Positions 44,601 through 48,306 of a stretch of DNA of 48,306 nt are shown here, in pieces; position 1 is the first letter of the stretch, and every line of letters begins with the position of its first letter. Under the pieces are notes generated by a model. That model worked only from the letters and a program-made list of their open reading frames with translations. It was not told where the DNA came from and did not search any database. The DNA comes from CAXMQS01 sp964195995 (GTDB lineage Bacteria; Actinomycetota; Acidimicrobiia; Spongiisociales; JAOTWH01): assembly GCA_964195995.1 (NCBI GenBank), contig CAXMQS010000048.1, positions 1 to 48,306 of the forward strand, in the 5' to 3' direction. Position numbers and translations under genes: made by a program.

Positions 44601-44940
44601 CAACGTACAGGCCACTAAGGATGCCAACCCTGACCATCTAGGACATTCCTGGAGGGTGCTAGGACTTGTTTCGCAGCGGCTCGGCCGACCGATAGCCGTT
44701 GACGGGTCGGCGACGCCGCGGAGTGCAACCGAATGCTTTGCCAAGGCGACCTCGATCTTTGGCGACTCTGGCATGGAGATCGATCGGGCGATGACGCTGC
44801 ACGACTGGGCCACCTACGAACTCGCTGATGGGGATCGATCTCACGGCGAGGCAATGTGGAGCGAGGCCCGCCGCAAGCTCGACGAACTAGGTTTGAAGCT
44901 TGCAGTGGCTCGAATGGACGACGAAGTGCAATCGCCATGA
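41659..44940 (+). CDS. Class III adenylate cyclase fused to AAA-type ATPase and TPR domains
   Basis: A 1093-residue signalling protein. A class III cyclase homology domain covers about 48-225: metal aspartates Asp58 (VLFADVSGFT) and Asp102 (DKHIGDAVMG), substrate-selecting Lys98 and Thr168 (adenylate-type), and transition-state Asn175 and Arg179 (VNVAARLE). All catalytic residues are present, so it should make cAMP. An STAND-like ATPase follows: Walker A GEAGIGKS at 277-284, Walker B MMLLEDIHWAD. The C-terminal half (about 690-1060) is TPR repeats for protein binding. GTG start with a weak ribosome site. The architecture is common in actinomycetes; the sensed signal is unknown. Confidence 0.92.
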   Translation: MDEQNRLEQAIAAQETLRGLVDDSVIEATVGALRQQLDRLEDQPEEKRRKQVTVLFADVSGFTAMSEQMDAEDLSDALDAVWEHLDAAITSHGGLVDKHIGDAVMGLWSVDVASEDDPEQAVRAALEMQTIVGGFAESESDLSGLQLRIGINTGPVVLGEVGSTAEFTAIGDTVNVAARLESAAPIGGILVGSDTYRHVKGLFKVFEQDSLKVKGKRQPLRTFVVDGIRPRAFRLGTRGVEGIDTRMIGRDAELEQLKLLVRLAAKERSPHLALVVGEAGIGKSRLLYELEDWLHVQPDEKRLFKGRADRQHQQVPYSLLRSVFFFRFLIADNDPNDVALGKLETGITAIMGDSAAEAHLIGHLIGLDLTDSEHVGGILDDPRQLRDRAFRTIGKLFSAVAADRPVMMLLEDIHWADQGSLELLEHLLADWQGGALTIVAVARPGLFDRFPEWGHGLEVLHRIDLQPLSPTDSARLVEEVLQKVPAIPPAMITRITSSAEGNPYYVEELVKMLIEDGVIAISDDVWYADPTRLTDLTVPPTLTGVLQARLDLLASSERDLLGRASIVGRIFWDQAIPKAGDPDPVPDIDTAEVLSSLNGKELVYRDANTDFAGTEEYFFKHAILHEVTYERVLRRLRRLYHRRVADWMAGRDEAASRPALIASHYSLADAPVEAARWHTEAAVHAQARYANEDAARHYRMALEHGSLTPQERLPLYDGLRDVLMLLARYDEALESNSSMLEAAKEAGDVGGQARALMRRAAAHLRQGHSHEAVMVGEEAEQTARSQQPRDERVFCEVLTQIGWGLLRVGDLVAALAKAQEALIAAETAADPRAMRHIQALLGAIHTARGALGPAEVHFEHALDLNEQLGDRIAEGRALINLGELARIAGDFRRAEDVYGRALAIQRDLGDVDQEPLTLSNLGGALVGRHAYDQALETLESAAAAFDASGGSEHISETFRFMAEASLGLGRMTQALDQARFANVQATKDANPDHLGHSWRVLGLVSQRLGRPIAVDGSATPRSATECFAKATSIFGDSGMEIDRAMTLHDWATYELADGDRSHGEAMWSEARRKLDELGLKLAVARMDDEVQSP

Positions 44941-44966
44941 ATCTAGGACTCTTCCCGGCCGCTCGG

Positions 44967-45557
44967 TCACATAGGCGCTTGCAGCTGATCTAACAATGCC
45001 CTGACCTCGGCTTCGAGATCTTCAGCGGTCCCGGAGTTGTCCAGAACCAGGTCCGCCGCTTCAAGCCACTCCGCACGGGACGGCTGGGCCGCCATCCGCT
45101 GGTCAACGTCCGCTTCTGTCATTCCCCTGGCAAGAAGGCGTTCCTTGCGAACGGAATCGCCGGTATCGACGACGATCCGCCGCCAGCCGTCGCCGAGAAA
45201 GTCGCTCAGCAACGGGACCTCGACCACGACTACCTGCGCCTCCACGGACGCCAATCGCCGCCCGATGGTCGAACGGATAGCGGGATGCGTGAGCGACTCG
45301 AGAGCCTTCAACTCGGCGAGATCGGAGAAGACCAACCTCCCCAGCGCAGGTCTGTCGATCGCTTGGTCAACTACGAAGTCTGGCCACCGGGCTGCGACAG
45401 CCTCGAACGCTGCCCCTCCCGGCTCGAGGACGGCATGGCCGACCTCGTCTGCATCGATGACTTCCGCCCCCAAGGAAGCGAACAATCGACCAGCGGTGGA
45501 CTTGCCTGATCCGATTCCTCCAGCGAGCACAACCCGCGCTTGAGCGTCAGGCGCCAT
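44967..45557 (-). CDS. coaE: Dephospho-CoA kinase
   Basis: Last step of coenzyme A synthesis: phosphorylates the 3'-hydroxyl of dephospho-CoA. The 196-residue P-loop kinase shows VLAGGIGSGKSTAGRLF (about 10-26), EVIDADEVGHAVLEPG, LTHPAIRS, VVEVPLL and MAAQPSRAEWLEAADLVLDN. All family motifs are intact. ATG start. It is convergent with the cyclase gene (26-base gap, no hairpin) and divergent from the sensor kinase. coaE near uvrB and uvrA is a typical actinobacterial neighbourhood. Confidence 0.95.
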   Translation of the reverse strand: MAPDAQARVVLAGGIGSGKSTAGRLFASLGAEVIDADEVGHAVLEPGGAAFEAVAARWPDFVVDQAIDRPALGRLVFSDLAELKALESLTHPAIRSTIGRRLASVEAQVVVVEVPLLSDFLGDGWRRIVVDTGDSVRKERLLARGMTEADVDQRMAAQPSRAEWLEAADLVLDNSGTAEDLEAEVRALLDQLQAPM

Positions 45558-45583
45558 CTGCCGACTCTACCCTTGATGTACCA

Positions 45584-47080
45584 ATGACCGAGCGCCCGTG
45601 GCAAACCCGTTTTCGTTGGATCCTCTCCGTATGGCACTGGGGAGGGTTGATGGTTGGTGTCTTCGTTTCTGCCATCCGTCTCGACCCGGGTCCGGAGCAG
45701 GCGGCGGCTGGAATAATCGTGGGTCTGTACGTCCTCATCGTCGAAGTCCTTCCCGAGGATGTGCGTCGCGACGGCATCATCGCTGAGGTCCTCGTCGTCG
45801 CTGGCGTCGGTGCCAGCGTCCTCGCTGTCGGCCTTACCGGCGGCAGCGCCAGCCCCTATCTCCTGTTCTCCCTGGCCCCGACCTTCTCGGCTGCGACCTT
45901 CGATTCGCCCCGACGTGGCATCGCCACAGCCTTGCTTTCAGCCGGCGGTCTAGCCGCCGTCGTCGGAATCGTCGATGAGGACCCGCTCACGGGAACGGTC
46001 TTGCTCTATGGAGCGCTCTACCTGGTGGTCGCTATCAACCAGGCTCAGGCGCGGCGACTGCTGATCGAAGGCCACCAGCGAGCATCAGATGCCACCGCCC
46101 TCGCCACCGCGACCCTGCGCATGGAACGGCTCGAGGAGGCCCACGGCCTGCTTCTCAGCTTGGCAAAGGCGACCGACGGGAGTCAGCTGAGCCCCATCAC
46201 GGTGGGTGAGGAAGCCCTTGAGATCCTTCGTCAAAGCGTCCTCATCGATTCTGGGCTGATCGCCTTCGAGGGCGAGGACGGTCCAATCGTTGTCGCCAAG
46301 ACGAGCGGCGCCGACCGCGGCAAGGCTCGCTCTACCGTCCCCCTTGTCGTCGAGGGCCGGGAGGTTGGGTTCGTCGTGGTGGGTCGCGAGACCGTGCTCA
46401 CACCCGAGGAACACACTCTCGTCTCCGAGAACCTGCGCAGCGTCGCCATGGCGTTCGACAACATTCGAATCCTGCGAGACATCGCCAAGCGTGCAGTCCG
46501 CGAGGAGCGGCAGCGAGTCGCCAGAGAGCTTCACGACGAGATCGGACCGTCGCTGGCCTCTCTCGGCTTGGCGCTCGATGTAGCGGTGCTGCAATACCCC
46601 GCCGAACCAGCCCTGGCTACCCATCTTGAGGAACTCAGGGGTAACGTCGGGTCTCTGGTCGACGATGTCCGGGGTGTAGTTTCCGACCTCAGACACGAGG
46701 CGAGGGACAGCCTGGTGCAACAAGCAATCGTCCTCGAGGCCTCCGTTCCGAACGGTGGACCCGCAGTGATCATCAATCTCGACGAACGACGGCCACCGCG
46801 GCCGGCCATAGCCTCCGACGTCACTGCCATCTTCACCGAGGCCTTCCGCAATGTCCTCCGGCATGCCAACGCGACGACGATCTCAATCGAGGGTTTCGTT
46901 GACAGAACGAGCGGTAAGGTTCGCATAACAGACGACGGTGATGGGTTCGATCCGAATCGAGTACCCGCCGGCCACTTCGGACTGGTGGGTATCCAGGAGC
47001 GCGCCCGCAAGGCTGGCATGACCGTCTTCGTGGAGAGCTCCCCCGGCGCAGGGACTGCTATCTCGATCGAGTGGGCCTGA
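45584..47080 (+). CDS. NarL-type sensor histidine kinase (HisKA_3 family)
   Basis: A 498-residue membrane sensor kinase. About five hydrophobic helices occupy residues 12-150 without a large periplasmic domain. A coiled linker and a GAF-like domain (about 185-290) precede the HisKA_3 dimerisation helix with phosphoacceptor His317 (RVARELHDEIGPSLASL). The ATPase domain has the N-box EAFRNVLRHANAT and G-boxes TDDGDGFDP and GHFGLVGIQERA. Its stop overlaps the response regulator start (TGATG). The signal may be sensed in the membrane or by the GAF domain. ATG start; the ribosome site is unclear. Confidence 0.93.
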   Translation: MTERPWQTRFRWILSVWHWGGLMVGVFVSAIRLDPGPEQAAAGIIVGLYVLIVEVLPEDVRRDGIIAEVLVVAGVGASVLAVGLTGGSASPYLLFSLAPTFSAATFDSPRRGIATALLSAGGLAAVVGIVDEDPLTGTVLLYGALYLVVAINQAQARRLLIEGHQRASDATALATATLRMERLEEAHGLLLSLAKATDGSQLSPITVGEEALEILRQSVLIDSGLIAFEGEDGPIVVAKTSGADRGKARSTVPLVVEGREVGFVVVGRETVLTPEEHTLVSENLRSVAMAFDNIRILRDIAKRAVREERQRVARELHDEIGPSLASLGLALDVAVLQYPAEPALATHLEELRGNVGSLVDDVRGVVSDLRHEARDSLVQQAIVLEASVPNGGPAVIINLDERRPPRPAIASDVTAIFTEAFRNVLRHANATTISIEGFVDRTSGKVRITDDGDGFDPNRVPAGHFGLVGIQERARKAGMTVFVESSPGAGTAISIEWA

Positions 47081-47709
47081 TGATTCGCGTAGCCATCGCC
47101 GACGACCACCGCATGCTCCTCGAGAGCCTCGCCAACGCGCTCTCGGCCGTTGCCGACCTCACCGTCGTGGCGACAGCGGTCGACGGCCAAGAGCTGCTTG
47201 ACAAGCTGGAGAATGCCAATGCCCAAGTGCTCGTGATCGACATCGAGATGCCGGGGATGGACGGGCTCACTGCTCTGAGTCGACTTGACGGAAGACTTCC
47301 GGCCGTCGTCGTGACGATGCACACAGACGACGATCGGAGACAACAAGCAGCCGCGGCAGGAGCAGCCGCCTTCCTGTCGAAGGGAGCCCCCCTCCCCGAG
47401 CTGGCAGCAGCAGTGCGGGCTGTTCTTGGTGGTGAGAACCTCATCGAGTCCGGTGTCGACGAAGGGGTCATGGCCAGGCACGGTTCCCCGGTCCTCGACG
47501 CAGGCGCTGCCGCCCTCACCGCCAGGGAGATCGAGTTGCTGACCCTGCTGGGTCGGGGCGTGAGTGCCACCGACGAGCTGGCAGAGCGCCTCTTCATCTC
47601 GTCGAAGACGGTGAAGAACCATCTGGCATCGATATATGAGAAGCTCGGTGTCGCTGATCGCGCCCAGGCCGCCGTTGAGGCAATTCGACTTGGGTTCACC
47701 GATAACTAG
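47080..47709 (+). CDS. NarL/FixJ-family response regulator
   Basis: A 209-residue DNA-binding regulator paired with the upstream kinase. The receiver domain has the acidic pair at residues 8-9 (IADDH), phosphoacceptor Asp54 (VIDIEMPGMDG), Thr79 and Lys101 (FLSKGAP). The C-terminal LuxR-type helix-turn-helix is LTAREIELLTLLGRG followed by FISSKTVKNHLASIYEKL. The ATG at 47080 overlaps the kinase stop by one base. The pilin promoter with its palindrome begins only a few bases after its stop, so it is a plausible regulator of the Flp genes (inference). Confidence 0.94.
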   Translation: MIRVAIADDHRMLLESLANALSAVADLTVVATAVDGQELLDKLENANAQVLVIDIEMPGMDGLTALSRLDGRLPAVVVTMHTDDDRRQQAAAAGAAAFLSKGAPLPELAAAVRAVLGGENLIESGVDEGVMARHGSPVLDAGAAALTAREIELLTLLGRGVSATDELAERLFISSKTVKNHLASIYEKLGVADRAQAAVEAIRLGFTDN

Positions 47710-47716
47710 AAATCTC

Positions 47717-47745
47717 TTGTGGTCGTCCGCCTACTCTCTGATATG
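47717..47745 (+). promoter_or_regulatory. Promoter of the first Flp pilin gene
   Basis: Predicted -35 TTGTGG (47717-47722), 17-base spacer and -10 GATATG (47740-47745). The second pilin gene has the same arrangement (TAGTGG, 17 bases, GATATA), which supports the assignment. Transcription would start near 47752, giving a leader of about 100 bases. Confidence 0.5.
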
Positions 47746-47760
47746 GGTCTGCCGACCTAT
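47743..47760. promoter_or_regulatory. Palindromic operator candidate at the first Flp promoter
   Basis: ATGGGTC, 4 bases, GACCTAT. It overlaps the -10 element and predicted start site. The second pilin gene carries ATAGGTC, 4 bases, GACCTAT at the identical place, with a perfect 7-bp match between arms. The position suggests repressor or response-regulator binding. Confidence 0.5.
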
Positions 47761-47782
47761 GTCAGCCGCCCCCCAGGGTTGA

Positions 47783-47843
47783 TAGCTTTTCATACCTCTC
47801 CAGAGGCGTTCTCCCTTCCGGAGAGACACGAAAGGCTAGGAGG
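47783..47843 (+). promoter_or_regulatory. Structured 5' leader of the first Flp pilin gene, three-stem junction
   Basis: Predicted RNA fold: P1 pairs 47783-47791 with 47830-47838 (TAGCTTTTC with GAAAGGCTA, one G-U). P2 is CCTC/GAGG at 47795-47806. P3 is TCTCC/GGAGA at 47810-47824. The AGGAGG ribosome site (47838-47843) begins at the last base of P1. The leader at 48208-48271 folds the same way with changed but complementary P2 and P3 sequences. The 5' strand of P2 (CCTCT) could alternatively pair with the ribosome site. I do not recognise it as a known riboswitch class. Confidence 0.6.
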
Positions 47844-47852
47844 CCAGACTCA

Positions 47853-48044
47853 ATGATTCGACTCGTTTCACTGTTCCAGTCCATCCGCGTTCGCGACGAG
47901 GGTGCTTCCCTCGTTGAGTACGCGCTGTTGCTCGCATTGATCGCCGTTGTAGCGCTTGCTGCTATAGCCGCAGTCGGTCAGGGTGCCAGCGACACCCTGG
48001 ACGATGTCGCAGTCAAGCTGCCAACAACGCCCACAACGCCGTAG
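47853..48044 (+). CDS. Flp/Fap-type pilin
   Basis: Major-pilin precursor of a Tad/Flp type IVb pilus. The 63-residue protein has a short leader to about residue 17, the prepilin cleavage region DEGASLVEYALLLALIAVV with the conserved Glu and Tyr, one hydrophobic helix and a short Thr/Pro tail (KLPTTPTTP). A prepilin peptidase would cleave before the hydrophobic helix. The ATG has an AGGAGG site 9 bases upstream within the structured leader. The gene is followed by a strong terminator, so it is probably a single-gene transcript. A paralogue starts at 48281. Confidence 0.93.
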   Translation: MIRLVSLFQSIRVRDEGASLVEYALLLALIAVVALAAIAAVGQGASDTLDDVAVKLPTTPTTP

Positions 48045-48058
48045 GACCGCCGCACAAC

Positions 48059-48094
48059 ATAGAAGAAGGGCGCCTTGGGGCGCCCTTCTTCTAT
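48059..48094 (+). terminator. Intrinsic terminator after the first Flp pilin gene
   Basis: A perfect 16-bp inverted repeat (ATAGAAGAAGGGCGCC and its complement) with the 4-base loop TTGG, 14 bases past the pilin stop. The 3' arm is pyrimidine-rich and ends in TTCTTCTAT. Confidence 0.85.
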
Positions 48095-48139
48095 GGTCCA
48101 TCTCGCGGGCTCTCCAGTCCGGTCCTTTCTAGGTACTCT

Positions 48140-48168
48140 TAGTGGTTGACTAGACACTTTCCGATATA
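48140..48168 (+). promoter_or_regulatory. Promoter of the second Flp pilin gene
   Basis: Predicted -35 TAGTGG (48140-48145), 17-base spacer and -10 GATATA (48163-48168), matching the first pilin promoter in spacing and position. A TTGACT lies inside the spacer but is too close to the -10 element to be its partner. Confidence 0.48.
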
Positions 48169-48185
48169 TAGGTCGCTGGACCTAT
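48168..48185. promoter_or_regulatory. Palindromic operator candidate at the second Flp promoter
   Basis: A perfect inverted repeat ATAGGTC, GCTG, GACCTAT, in the same place relative to the -10 element as the copy at 47743-47760, and 22 bases before P1 of the leader in both cases. Confidence 0.52.
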
Positions 48186-48207
48186 TCCAGTGACTGTCTG
48201 GTATTGA

Positions 48208-48271
48208 TAGCTTTTACATGCCTCTTAAGAGGCGCTCCCCCACTCCCGGGGAGGCACAAAAGGCTAGGAGG
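48208..48271 (+). promoter_or_regulatory. Structured 5' leader of the second Flp pilin gene, three-stem junction
   Basis: P1 pairs 48208-48215 with 48259-48266 (TAGCTTTT with AAAGGCTA). P2 is GCCTC/GAGGC around the loop TTAA (48220-48233). P3 is CTCCCC/GGGGAG (48235-48253). The AGGAGG ribosome site is at 48266-48271. Relative to the first leader, P1 is conserved in sequence, while P2 gains a G-C pair and P3 changes with pairing kept. Confidence 0.6.
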
Positions 48272-48280
48272 CCAGGCCAA

Positions 48281-48306
48281 ATGACTCGACTCGTATCACT
48301 GTTTCA
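48281..48306 (+). CDS. Flp/Fap-type pilin (partial, cut by window end)
   Basis: Only the first eight codons are visible: MTRLVSLF, nearly identical to MIRLVSLF of the first pilin. The ATG has the same AGGAGG site and spacing. It is therefore a second copy of the pilin gene with its own promoter, palindrome and structured leader. The rest of the protein lies outside the window. Confidence 0.8.

Noticed and set aside
48146..48151. TTGACT as the -35 element of the second pilin promoter
   Set aside because: Only 11 bases separate it from GATATA at 48163, too short for a sigma-70-type promoter. TAGTGG with a 17-base spacer matches the first pilin promoter better.

Overview
The window looks like chromosomal DNA of a high-GC actinomycete, most likely an uncultured member of the Acidimicrobiia. 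This is inferred from the uvrC-rapZ-yvcK-gap-pgk-tpiA-secG gene order, an LLM-class F420-type oxidoreductase, DUF3159 and DUF222-HNH proteins, secreted FG-GAP-like repeat proteins and a Flp/Tad pilin system. No phage, transposase, CRISPR array, tRNA or rRNA is evident.

Layout. (1) 1-7843, minus strand: a tightly packed core block of secG (cut by the window edge), gpmA, tpiA, pgk, gap, yvcK, rapZ and uvrC. Most junctions overlap by a few bases. gpmA sits between tpiA and secG, and whiA, normally beside yvcK, is absent. (2) 7892-10762, plus strand: a DUF3159 membrane protein, a GNAT acetyltransferase and a methyltransferase. (3) 10772-34264: an accessory region dominated by pyrimidine-catabolism genes. 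It holds an LLM flavin/F420 oxidoreductase, CoA-acylating (methyl)malonate-semialdehyde dehydrogenase, dihydropyrimidinase, an amino-acid dehydrogenase, a class III aminotransferase, beta-ureidopropionase, a complete NMT1-type ABC importer and a cytosine deaminase of the yeast Fcy1 type. Between these lie secreted or exported proteins (two cupredoxins, a serpin, an FG-GAP lipoprotein), an ArsP/YraQ-like permease with an extra C-terminal domain, and housekeeping accessory genes. (4) 34322-41264, minus strand: uvrA, a large GT-C-like membrane protein and uvrB. (5) 41427-48306: a small Pro/Thr-repeat protein, an adenylate cyclase-ATPase-TPR giant, coaE, a NarL-type two-component pair, and two tandem Flp pilin genes, the second cut by the window edge.

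How the genes fit together. The accessory region can be read as a near-complete route from cytosine to central metabolism: ABC uptake, deamination to uracil, ring reduction, ring opening by dihydropyrimidinase, decarbamoylation to beta-alanine (or 3-aminoisobutyrate from thymine), transamination, and oxidation to acetyl- or propionyl-CoA. No classical dihydropyrimidine dehydrogenase is present. The LLM oxidoreductase downstream of the hydantoinase and semialdehyde dehydrogenase is the obvious candidate for the missing reduction step, which would make it an F420- or flavin-dependent uracil reductase.

The two pilin genes share promoter-like hexamers, an 18-bp palindrome over the predicted start region, and a leader that folds into the same three-stem structure with compensatory changes. 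This is a candidate regulatory RNA and operator system that I do not recognise. It lies directly downstream of the two-component genes.
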